Shown in pieces: positions 8,794 to 16,199 of a DNA stretch of 29,765 nucleotides. The notes under the pieces are model-generated. The model did no database searches. It saw nothing but the letters and a program-made list of their open reading frames with translations, and was not told where the DNA came from. Numbering within the stretch: the first letter of the stretch is position 1; every line of letters starts with the position of its first letter. The position numbers and the translations under genes are program-made. Location: positions 1-29,765 of the forward strand of contig DGOD01000303.1 in NCBI GenBank assembly GCA_002389265.1, read 5' to 3'. Source of the DNA: Gammaproteobacteria bacterium UBA4475. Lineage in GTDB: Bacteria > Pseudomonadota > Gammaproteobacteria > Pseudomonadales > Azotimanducaceae.

Positions 8794-9534
8794 TTAAAGG
8801 GTCATGCCTCCATCCGTACAAATCTCCGCGCCAGTCACGTTTGCCGATAGATCTGAGGCGAGAAATAAAACGATCTCAGCAATGTCATCGCAGGTTCCCA
8901 TCCGACCTAGTGGAATAGCTGTTTTATATTGCGCCAAGGCCTCAGGGGTGTGATCGTTGAGCATGGGCGTATCAACAAGGCCCGGATGAACCGAGTTAAG
9001 CCGTATCTGGAATGGCGCCAACTCTTTTGCCGCAGCCAGGCTGGCACCGCGCCCGCCCCACTTAGTACTGCAATAAGCAATCATATCTGAATAGCCTCTT
9101 AATCCGGCAATAGACGAGATATTGATAATGGATCCACCGCCACCGCGCCGCATTTCGGCAATAACAGACTTAATGCCAAGGAATACACCGAGCTGATTAA
9201 CTCGAAAGTGCAGTTCGAACGATTCTTTTGTGGTGCTTTCAATCGAGCCAGGATTAAATATTCCCGCATTATTGACGAGTACATCTATTTTTCCGAACGT
9301 TTCGACCCCGGCATTCACTACCTGATTCCATTGATCCTCGTCGCCAACGTCATGCTGTACAAAGATGGCATCCTCGCCAAGCTCTTTGGCTACCTCTTCT
9401 CCGGAATCGTTTATGTCGGTCAGGACTACCCTTGCTCCTTCGGAAACAAAGCGCCGTGCCTCATGAGCACCCTGACCACGTGCGGCACCTGTGATAATCG
9501 CTACTTTGCCTTCGAGCTTTTTATTCTCTTTCAT
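8794..9534 (-). CDS. SDR family oxidoreductase
   Basis: A 246-residue classical short-chain dehydrogenase. The cofactor motif TGAARGQG is at 15-22, an Asp at 40 after beta-2 favours NAD over NADP, NNAG is at 88-91, and the catalytic set is Ser141, Tyr154 and Lys158 (YCSTK). It ends in TGAEICTDGGMTL, as is usual for the family. It probably oxidises a secondary alcohol or hydroxyacyl-CoA. The ATG has AAGGGG upstream. It lies 40 bases after another SDR gene and belongs to the same run. The two enzymes differ clearly in sequence, so they are not a recent tandem duplication. Confidence 0.9.
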   Translation of the reverse strand: MKENKKLEGKVAIITGAARGQGAHEARRFVSEGARVVLTDINDSGEEVAKELGEDAIFVQHDVGDEDQWNQVVNAGVETFGKIDVLVNNAGIFNPGSIESTTKESFELHFRVNQLGVFLGIKSVIAEMRRGGGGSIINISSIAGLRGYSDMIAYCSTKWGGRGASLAAAKELAPFQIRLNSVHPGLVDTPMLNDHTPEALAQYKTAIPLGRMGTCDDIAEIVLFLASDLSANVTGAEICTDGGMTL

Positions 9535-9574
9535 CGATGTGACCCCTTCTTAAAATTCTTTTAAAATTCGCAGC

Positions 9575-10357
9575 CTACTTCGCAATAAAACCACCGTCGA
9601 TCACGAGTTCCGAACCAGTAACGAAGCTAGACTCATCCGATGCGAGGTATAGCGCGCCGAATGCGATGTCCTCTGGCTCTCCTAGCCTACCAATGGGCTG
9701 GAGCGCATCGTAAACACGCCGGCCTTCCTGAGGGTCATCAAAACGGTTGATTGACTGTTCGAGCAGGGGCGTACGAATAAATCCTGGGTGTATGGTGTTT
9801 ACACGTACATTAACCTTTTCTTGTGCGCACGAAAGAGCGACAGACTTGCTATATACCCTAACACCACCTTTTGAAGCATTGTAGGAGCCAAGTCCTGCCT
9901 GTCCCACAATCCCCAATACAGACGAGATATTGATGATTGAACCATTTACGGGATTAGTTTTCATCATTAGCGCCAACTCATTCTTGGTAGCAAGAAAGAT
10001 ACCGTCAAGATTTATTCCAGTGATGTGCTGCCATTCCTCCATTGTCGTCTCTGTCGGAAAAGACAGCTGCTTCACGGAGACACCAGCACAGTTGACTGCT
10101 ATGTTCAAGCCTCCATATAGGTCTTGAATCTTGTCCATCAGTGAAGCCCAGCTATCTTCGTTGGTCACATCCAAATTTGCGTAGTAGCCGGTTCCGCCCT
10201 CTGATTTGATTTGGGCAAGGACCTCTTCACCCATATCTTCATTGACGTCAACAAGCACAACGGAAGCTCCCTCTGCTGCCAACTTGCGAGCGCATGCTGA
10301 GCCGATACCGCCAGCGGCTCCTGATACTAGAGCAATTTTTCCAGCAACTCTTCCCAT
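9575..10357 (-). CDS. SDR family oxidoreductase
   Basis: A 260-residue classical SDR. The cofactor motif SGAAGGIG lies at 12-19, Asp37 after beta-2 suggests NAD, NCAG at 89-92 replaces the usual NNAG, and the catalytic set is Ser146, Tyr159 and Lys163 (YNASK). A GTG two codons upstream is in frame, but AGGAG sits only 2 bases from it and 8 bases from the ATG at 10357, so the ATG is chosen. It is the first gene of a compact run (SDR, SDR, CoA-transferase, amidohydrolase, citryl-CoA lyase-like, SDR), preceded by more than 430 bases without a gene that should hold the promoter. The substrate is not determinable; the context suggests a hydroxyacyl-CoA or cyclic alcohol. Confidence 0.9.
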   Translation of the reverse strand: MGRVAGKIALVSGAAGGIGSACARKLAAEGASVVLVDVNEDMGEEVLAQIKSEGGTGYYANLDVTNEDSWASLMDKIQDLYGGLNIAVNCAGVSVKQLSFPTETTMEEWQHITGINLDGIFLATKNELALMMKTNPVNGSIINISSVLGIVGQAGLGSYNASKGGVRVYSKSVALSCAQEKVNVRVNTIHPGFIRTPLLEQSINRFDDPQEGRRVYDALQPIGRLGEPEDIAFGALYLASDESSFVTGSELVIDGGFIAK

Positions 10358-10796
10358 GTTCACAACTCCTATTTTCTATATAAAATTTTATCAAGAGAGC
10401 TTCGGCCTGAATATCGACCCTCACTCGAGACGCCTAGACACCGAGGGATTGAGTCGGACCCAAAAAACTCCACAAACTAAAACACCTGAGTAAAGCAGAG
10501 CCATACCACGCATTCAATTGAATTGTTCGAACCGATATTTGCGATTTTCTAATGAAACCGTGTCGTGCATTCTATTTTTCAGCCAATTTTTCTTGATATC
10601 GCGCGGGTGTCAGTCACCTGGAATAGTACCGCTCCATTGATTCAGCGTACCGTCACCTAAACATTGAAACCAAAAATGTGGGGGCATACATCACATCGAA
10701 ACCGTCGATGAAACAATGGGCACACGGACATATAGCCTCTGCCAGCCTAGAACATATGAAATGGAGAAGTCATTCAAGCAGGTGAGCTTATGAAGT
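10358..10796. other. Intergenic region, probable promoter region of the SDR/CoA-transferase run
   Basis: This 439-base stretch separates the MaoC gene from the next run. It contains a perfect 12-bp palindrome, ATTCAATTGAAT at 10512-10523, followed by an 8-bp palindrome, GTTCGAAC at 10525-10532. These closely spaced dyads look like an operator. The stretch just before the SDR start is AT-rich (TTGATA, then TATATA, on the minus strand), but no clean -35/-10 pair was found. No credible small gene was seen. Confidence 0.4.
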
Positions 10797-11303
10797 TCAC
10801 TCGCCACATCGCGTACTGACCAGTAATGTCCATGTACTCTCTAATACAACCTTCCCGTGTTGATTCAACGCATTTCGATTAAGAACCACAACACCTTTAT
10901 CACCTTTGCTAGTAGGCTTAAGCTCAGTTACGGTCAGCTTTACATGCAGCGTGTCACCGATAAAAGTAGGGCGAATCCAACGGCAATTGAGACCGGCAAG
11001 CCCCACCATGGTATCGCCCAAGGCCGACATGAGTGTTACCCGAGTTGATAATCCTGAAAGAATCGATAAAACAAGCAGACCATGTGCGATCCGGCCGCCG
11101 TGGACGGTTGTTTCGGCGAATGTCTGATCAATATGCAATCGGTTGTAGTCTCCGGAGAGGCCTGCGAACCCAACGATATCCGCCTCGGTTATCGTTCGGC
11201 CTGGGCTCAGATATTGCATTCCGACAACGAGATCTTCAAAAAAAAGCGTTGGCGCATCCAATCCGGGCGGGCCGACACGGTCTGTCAGAGTATCTCCTTT
11301 CAT
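10797..11303 (-). CDS. MaoC-like (R)-hydratase
   Basis: This 168-residue single hot-dog protein has the hydratase 2 motif. Asp52 and His57 in SGDYNRLHID are the catalytic pair, followed by GGRIAHG at 69-75, the pattern of MaoC-type (R)-specific enoyl-CoA hydratases and of itaconyl/mesaconyl-CoA hydratases. It would add water to an enoyl-CoA, giving a hydroxyacyl-CoA for the SDR enzymes downstream. The ATG at 11303 is weakly placed: AGGAG lies about 13 bases upstream, and the gene itself opens with AAAGGAG, so translation may begin slightly further in. It is 107 bases after the cytochrome/propeller gene, with a strong stem-loop between the two. Confidence 0.88.
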   Translation of the reverse strand: MKGDTLTDRVGPPGLDAPTLFFEDLVVGMQYLSPGRTITEADIVGFAGLSGDYNRLHIDQTFAETTVHGGRIAHGLLVLSILSGLSTRVTLMSALGDTMVGLAGLNCRWIRPTFIGDTLHVKLTVTELKPTSKGDKGVVVLNRNALNQHGKVVLESTWTLLVSTRCGE

Positions 11304-11367
11304 ATCTTTCGACCGCTCCTACCAGCTAAGTTGGCGAACACATACGCTATCGTGCAATCAGTGAGAA

Positions 11368-11399
11368 TCGAGGCTCTGCAGGTGCAGGCGGAGCCTCGA
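11368..11399 (-). terminator. 9-bp stem-loop after the cytochrome/propeller gene
   Basis: TCGAGGCTC at 11368-11376 and GAGCCTCGA at 11391-11399 are perfect inverted repeats around a 14-base loop, which itself contains TGCA-GG-TGCA. The hairpin starts 11 bases after the stop codon of the upstream gene. The following minus-strand bases (TTCTCACTG) are only weakly T-rich, so it may be a partial terminator or an mRNA 3'-end stabiliser that sets unequal expression within the cluster. Confidence 0.5.
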
Positions 11400-11410
11400 A
11401 ATGGATTGGA

Positions 11411-13465
11411 CTAATGTGCCAGAGGATTCGGTCTCAACTGTACATGTCCGACATACGTTTTAGGTATTTCCGACATAAAGATAGGATCCAGGCCGTTGGT
11501 AAACCAGAGTCCGCGCCCCTTCCATCCAGCTTTCTTATTGTCAATACGACCATCCACACCGCGCGTGTAGGTTCTTAGTGGATACGGCACGCGAATTACG
11601 GTGAACGTCTCCGTATCCGGTTGGAATGCTATTAGTGAATCGGAGTTAGTGCCGTTAACTATCACTGTATCGGTACCCATCCCCAGGGTGTCGAATTGAT
11701 CTACCCAGATGTAATAGTGTTTATCAGTCGAACTCGGCTCATCAACTCCGGACACGCTGAAGCGTGGCCCGGGAGTTTCCCAAAGTGTCCAGCCTTCCGG
11801 GCACTGGTCCCCGGATCCCCAGGTTTGTTTGCAGCGACTGCGATCAAAACGTGCCAGATGGCCGCTACCACCCAGTGCAGTCCATATCTTGCCTTTGCTA
11901 TCTACATCAATCCCGCGCGGCCCGTAACCTGGCGAAGGCGGTTGGTAAGCCTCGTGAACATCCGTTTGCGGGTCATACCTCATCAAGTAGCCAGGCTGAG
12001 CGTAATCGGGAAATAAACCGCCTGGGGGCAGGCCCAGCCATACATCGTCATCAACTGGGTTAGGAATAATACTGTAGCGAAAGCCATAGATAAGCTTATC
12101 GGCAACGCCGTCGCCGTCTGTGTCAATTTTTGACTCCGACCATCCCATTGCCTTCTCCAGAGTTTCGGGCTTGTCTGGGTCATACTTTTTTGTATCAAGC
12201 CAGCCGACAACCATCGGGTCACCGTTAACCCAAAGCACATCATTGTCATCGAATTGCAGGTGATGCGTACCAAAACAGGTGTCGACCTGAACAACTTTCT
12301 TTGTTTCCGGATCATAGTAGCCAAGTTGGCGATGGTGCAGGTTATCGGCAATTACAGGATCCCTTTTACAGAACTCAGGTAGATCTTCACCCCACTGTCT
12401 ACGGATCTGCATGGTCATCCACACTCTTCCCGTGCTATCCATCATTGGGTTATGAGGATTCACCGGATTCTGGTACGCATCCTTGTGGGGGGTGTAGGTG
12501 CCAGGCTCGGGACAGCCGAGCATCTCAGGCCCACTTGGAACGGGCTCCCCTCCGCTTAGTGGCACGAAGGTTTGTTCGCACCAGGGTTTTCCTTCCCCTT
12601 CCTGCCAACCTGGCAGTTTTACCTGTTCCCAGGAATGTTTATTAGGATCGAGCTTGATTAAATAGTCATTGCCGAGATCGAGTCCATAAACGATTCCATT
12701 GGCATTAACGTGCGGATTGCGCTTGTCAGTAGAAATCACGTCGTGGGAATAAGTGTAGTTATCACCATACTCCCACTGTGTGATAACCAAATTTCGTTCT
12801 ATACCTTCCGGGCGGGGGGGGGTTTGAGTTGGCACACTACCTGCGTGAATACGCTTACCCCAATCGCCAAGGGTATCCAGGAGTAGATCACGATTGAGCT
12901 GCTTCCCCATGTCATTCATGGTTCCCGCTTTTTTTAATCCGTGATCATAGAATTCACGGAGAGGAAACCTTGTCTCCGGACCTCCCATCTGATGGCACGC
13001 CTGGCAGTTCAATGTAAATTGGTCGAGCCATACGTTGCGTGTTGGGTACGAATTCTCGGCTTCCTTTAACGCTTCTGAAGAGGGGGGGACCACCATGGAG
13101 AGCCAGTAGTTGGCAGGATAAATAGCGGCCGCCTCTACGGCATCTTTAGCAGTATTAACTTTAATACTAACCTCGTCTCCGACTTTCGCAGACGTCTTAG
13201 CAGAATCAGCCAGGCCATACCCTCGAACCCAGACGAAGTAGTCTGCTTGCGGTAGTTCAGGCAATAAAAACCGTCCGTCACTATCAGTAACTACAATTTT
13301 TCGGTAATCAGTGGGCAGGCTCTCTGTCTCTGCTATCACCCAGACACCCGCTTCAGGATCCCCGCCCTCCGCGTTCGTTACTTTTCCGCTGATGAAAGCC
13401 TCAGCCGCGAAGAGCGTCGGAGCCATCATCAGCAATACTAGCCCAAAGTATTTTTTGATTATCAT
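11411..13465 (-). CDS. Exported cytochrome c/beta-propeller protein (Vgb-like) with carboxypeptidase-regulatory domain
   Basis: A 684-residue protein with a signal peptide (MIIKKYF, a hydrophobic core, AAEA at 20-23). Residues about 24-105 form a carboxypeptidase-regulatory-like beta-sandwich (ISGKVTNAEGG, DSDGRFLLPELP). A single heme-binding CQACH follows at 154-158. From about 220 onwards are blade-like repeats of the virginiamycin B lyase/streptogramin lyase type (GIVYGLDLGNDYLIKLDP, GPRGIDVDSKGKIWTALG), with a calcium-binding-like DTDGDGVADK. It should act in the periplasm. The chosen ATG has GAGGAG upstream; an in-frame GTG five codons earlier overlaps that site. It lies only 30 bases after the MeaB gene, so it is probably co-transcribed with the B12 enzymes. 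Its reaction is unknown: a lactone or ring-opening lyase, or an electron-accepting dehydrogenase, are guesses. Confidence 0.82.
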   Translation of the reverse strand: MIIKKYFGLVLLMMAPTLFAAEAFISGKVTNAEGGDPEAGVWVIAETESLPTDYRKIVVTDSDGRFLLPELPQADYFVWVRGYGLADSAKTSAKVGDEVSIKVNTAKDAVEAAAIYPANYWLSMVVPPSSEALKEAENSYPTRNVWLDQFTLNCQACHQMGGPETRFPLREFYDHGLKKAGTMNDMGKQLNRDLLLDTLGDWGKRIHAGSVPTQTPPRPEGIERNLVITQWEYGDNYTYSHDVISTDKRNPHVNANGIVYGLDLGNDYLIKLDPNKHSWEQVKLPGWQEGEGKPWCEQTFVPLSGGEPVPSGPEMLGCPEPGTYTPHKDAYQNPVNPHNPMMDSTGRVWMTMQIRRQWGEDLPEFCKRDPVIADNLHHRQLGYYDPETKKVVQVDTCFGTHHLQFDDNDVLWVNGDPMVVGWLDTKKYDPDKPETLEKAMGWSESKIDTDGDGVADKLIYGFRYSIIPNPVDDDVWLGLPPGGLFPDYAQPGYLMRYDPQTDVHEAYQPPSPGYGPRGIDVDSKGKIWTALGGSGHLARFDRSRCKQTWGSGDQCPEGWTLWETPGPRFSVSGVDEPSSTDKHYYIWVDQFDTLGMGTDTVIVNGTNSDSLIAFQPDTETFTVIRVPYPLRTYTRGVDGRIDNKKAGWKGRGLWFTNGLDPIFMSEIPKTYVGHVQLRPNPLAH

Positions 13466-13495
13466 CGTAAATCTCCTCACCTTTTGGGTATCATA

Positions 13496-14452
13496 TCAGT
13501 CCACTAAGTCGACAATTTCGTTGGCTATCTTTATTGGATCCAGTTGACGATCTGCAAAACTAGCTCGCAGGGAACGGCTTCGGGTTTGTTGAACCTGTTT
13601 CCGAACTTTGCCAATGCAGCGTTGGGTCAAGATGTTTTCGACCTCAAGCCACAACGTCCTATCACGCTGCTCCACCAGTCGCCCACTGTCTTCCATCCAA
13701 TGATGATGCCTCAGCGCATTGGCAGCCACATCCCCAATGCCCATTCCCTGGATCGCGACCGTCATAAGTATGGGAGGCTGCCATGTCGGTGTAGGCGTTT
13801 TCAACTCGATCATTTGCTGCAAGTCCAGCTTCGTTTGTTCAGCACCAGCTCGATCAGCTTTGTTGATGACAAATAGATCGGCAATCTCCAGCAGGCCAGC
13901 CTTCGCCGCCTGCACGTCATCACCCCATCCCGGATTCACAACAACTATCGTAGTGTCTGCGGTGTCGGATATTGCTAGTTCAACTTGCCCCACGCCGACC
14001 GTTTCGATGATAATCCAGTCAAAGCCTACAGCATCCAACACTCTTACAGCCTGAGGTATTGACAACGCTAGTCCGCCGAGATGGCCACGGGTCGCCACGG
14101 AACGAATAAAAACCTTAGAATCACCGACATGGCTGGCCATCCGAACACGATCGCCCAGTATGGCCCCTCCGGAATATGGAGATGTTGGATCCACCGCCAG
14201 CACTGCTACCCGAATGTCACCTGTGCGCAGCTCTTTTACCAATGCATTGTTCAGGGTCGACTTGCCGGCGCCCGGAGCACCCGTAATACCAATAACGCGG
14301 GCGCGCCCCGTGTACGGAAAAACATGAGATGAGATTAAATCGGCTGCGGCGCCCCCGTCCTCAATGAGAGACAACAAACGCCCCAGAGCGAATTCACTTC
14401 CCTGGAAGGCTTCGGCAATCAATTCGTCTATAGGCCTTTTACATCGAGCCAT
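13496..14452 (-). CDS. meaB: MeaB/ArgK-type GTPase, B12 mutase chaperone
   Basis: A 318-residue G3E-family P-loop GTPase. The Walker A motif GAPGAGKST is at 58-66, followed by AVDPTSPYSGGAILGDR, the switch-like ETVGVGQ and the NKAD base-recognition motif, all characteristic of MeaB/MMAA. These proteins load adenosylcobalamin onto acyl-CoA mutases and protect them from inactivation. The frame is open to a TTG nine codons upstream inside the small-subunit gene. The ATG at 14452 is chosen because it has GAGGT at good spacing and lies just 4 bases past the small-subunit stop, a typical coupled arrangement. Its position in the same block as both mutase subunits makes the assignment firm. Confidence 0.93.
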   Translation of the reverse strand: MARCKRPIDELIAEAFQGSEFALGRLLSLIEDGGAAADLISSHVFPYTGRARVIGITGAPGAGKSTLNNALVKELRTGDIRVAVLAVDPTSPYSGGAILGDRVRMASHVGDSKVFIRSVATRGHLGGLALSIPQAVRVLDAVGFDWIIIETVGVGQVELAISDTADTTIVVVNPGWGDDVQAAKAGLLEIADLFVINKADRAGAEQTKLDLQQMIELKTPTPTWQPPILMTVAIQGMGIGDVAANALRHHHWMEDSGRLVEQRDRTLWLEVENILTQRCIGKVRKQVQQTRSRSLRASFADRQLDPIKIANEIVDLVD

Positions 14453-14456
14453 CTCG

Positions 14457-14858
14457 TCAGACCTCGGGCGAAGTGGCAACCAGCGCCTTACATCTGGTTA
14501 CAAGCTCTTCAAGCGTGGTTCCGGTGGGAAACACATCAGAGACACCCATCGCAAGAAGTTTCGACGTGTCTCCAGTAGGAACTGTTCCACCGACGATTAC
14601 ATGGACGTCGTTAGCCCCTGCCTGTCTAAGTGCATCGATCGTCTTCTTGGTCATCGACAGGTGCGCACCGCTTAGGATACTCAGGCCGACAATGTCTACA
14701 TCCTCTTGAGCGGCAATCCTGGCAATGTAAGCTGGCTGCTGCCGGATACCGGTGTATATCACTTCGAATCCCGCGTCACGCAATGCCCGCGCCACCATTT
14801 TGGCACCGCGATCATGGCCATCAAGACCGGGTTTTGCTACGAGTACTTTGGCAGGCAT
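14457..14858 (-). CDS. B12-binding small subunit of acyl-CoA mutase
   Basis: This 133-residue protein is a stand-alone cobalamin-binding Rossmann domain. DGHDRG at 13-18 supplies the His that ligates cobalt from below (DxHxxG). SILSGAHLSM and GGTVP are the other two family motifs. It matches the small subunits of two-component mutases (isobutyryl-CoA, 2-hydroxyisobutyryl-CoA, and archaeal-type methylmalonyl-CoA mutases), not the fused single-chain form. It should dimerise with the large subunit encoded 1.3 kb upstream. A CoA-transferase gene lies between the two subunit genes, an uncommon but co-directional order. The downstream MeaB gene follows by 4 bases. Confidence 0.93.
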   Translation of the reverse strand: MPAKVLVAKPGLDGHDRGAKMVARALRDAGFEVIYTGIRQQPAYIARIAAQEDVDIVGLSILSGAHLSMTKKTIDALRQAGANDVHVIVGGTVPTGDTSKLLAMGVSDVFPTGTTLEELVTRCKALVATSPEV

Positions 14859-14967
14859 GGAAATTCTCTCTGATCGGTGTACATTAATAATTCATATTTA
14901 TAAAAATATCGTTCGTCAGGGCTGTCACGGCCAAGCTGTTCAAAAACACCAAGTCTGCTCCGCGGTC

Positions 14968-16179
14968 CTACTGAACTACCACTACGCTTTGCGCAGCTAA
15001 CAGATCAACGTCTTTTTTATCATAGCCCATTTCACCCAACACTTCCGCAGTGTGTTCTCCAACCAGAGGCGCCCCTCTATCGGTATCGGAAGCACGCATT
15101 GACGGCACAGGACCGGATACATGCTCGTAACTACCGTATCGTGGATGCTCAGACCGAGTGACCAACTTGCGTGCTCTAACTTGTTCATTTTTCAGCGCTT
15201 CCCCGACACTATTAACCGACGCACAAGGCACCTGCTGCTTAGTCAGAAGCTGCGTCCAATCTGCGCTGGTTTGACGGGCAAAGCAGTACTGTAGAAGACC
15301 CAATACTTCTTCTCGCCGCGCCAGCCTTTGGTCATTGGTGGCGTAATCTTCGCTTGCCAATCGCGGCTCCTCTAGCACCAGAACAAGTCGCGCCCACATC
15401 GGATCATTACCTACAAATACTGAAATATAGCCATCCGAAGTGGCAAACAATTGTGCCGGTACGAGTGTCGGATGTGCACCGCCCTCCGTCCGCTGAGGCT
15501 CGGCGCCGGCATTCAGCTGCCAGCTTGCCAGGTAAGTAAGCATCGACATCTGGACATCGAGAAGACTAACATCGATATACCTGCCCCGACCTGTGTTCGC
15601 TCGCTCGACTAACGCCGCGCAAACAGCAAATGCGGCCGCAAGCCCGGCACTATGATCGACGTAGGAAATGCCCGCCTTGCCTGGCGGCCGGTCTGGATCT
15701 CCAGTGAGACTCATTACTCCACTCAGTGCTTGAATGGTGTAATCGTAAGCGACGCCTCGAGCACTCGGACCCGTTGCGCCAAAACCCGAAAGGGAACAAC
15801 TGATTATGTCGGGCCTAACCTCAACAAGCGAGTCATAGTCGAGACCAAGCTTCGTCATTACTCCTGGGCGATAATTGTCAAGTACAACGTCAGCACTACG
15901 CACTAGATCCAACACGACCTGCCGCGATTTCGGATCAGCAAACTTCATCGCAACTGAACGTTTACCCCAGTTAAGAGAAGCAAAATAAAGAGACTGCTCG
16001 CCAATAAAGTGAGGGCCGAGATTTCTTGCAGAATCCAGATGATCCAAGTCTTCTACTTTTATTACATCTGCACCCATTTCAGCAAGCGCCATTGTGGCAT
16101 AAGGCCCTGCAAGGAAATGACAGAAATCGAGTACTCTAATACCCGCCAGCGGGCCACCAAGACTATCAGACAAAATCAT
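14968..16179 (-). CDS. Family III CoA-transferase (CaiB/BaiF)
   Basis: A 403-residue CaiB/BaiF acyl-CoA transferase. Landmarks are IRVLDFCHFLAGPYATM near 14-30, DVIKVED at 38-44 and the catalytic Asp175 in ISYVDHSAGLA. The ATG at 16179 has AGGAAA upstream and lies 20 bases after the mutase large-subunit stop, so the two are very probably translated from one mRNA. Lying between the two mutase subunit genes, it probably makes the CoA thioester that the mutase uses, or moves CoA from the mutase product to the next acid. It is only distantly similar to the other family III transferase in the cluster, so the two likely use different acids. Confidence 0.9.
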   Translation of the reverse strand: MILSDSLGGPLAGIRVLDFCHFLAGPYATMALAEMGADVIKVEDLDHLDSARNLGPHFIGEQSLYFASLNWGKRSVAMKFADPKSRQVVLDLVRSADVVLDNYRPGVMTKLGLDYDSLVEVRPDIISCSLSGFGATGPSARGVAYDYTIQALSGVMSLTGDPDRPPGKAGISYVDHSAGLAAAFAVCAALVERANTGRGRYIDVSLLDVQMSMLTYLASWQLNAGAEPQRTEGGAHPTLVPAQLFATSDGYISVFVGNDPMWARLVLVLEEPRLASEDYATNDQRLARREEVLGLLQYCFARQTSADWTQLLTKQQVPCASVNSVGEALKNEQVRARKLVTRSEHPRYGSYEHVSGPVPSMRASDTDRGAPLVGEHTAEVLGEMGYDKKDVDLLAAQSVVVVQ

Positions 16180-16199
16180 TTTTCGTTTCCTACTACTGT

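Noticed and set aside
12808..12825. Run of Gs/Cs within the cytochrome/propeller gene as a frameshift site
   Set aside because: The reading frame and domain pattern continue unbroken through the run.
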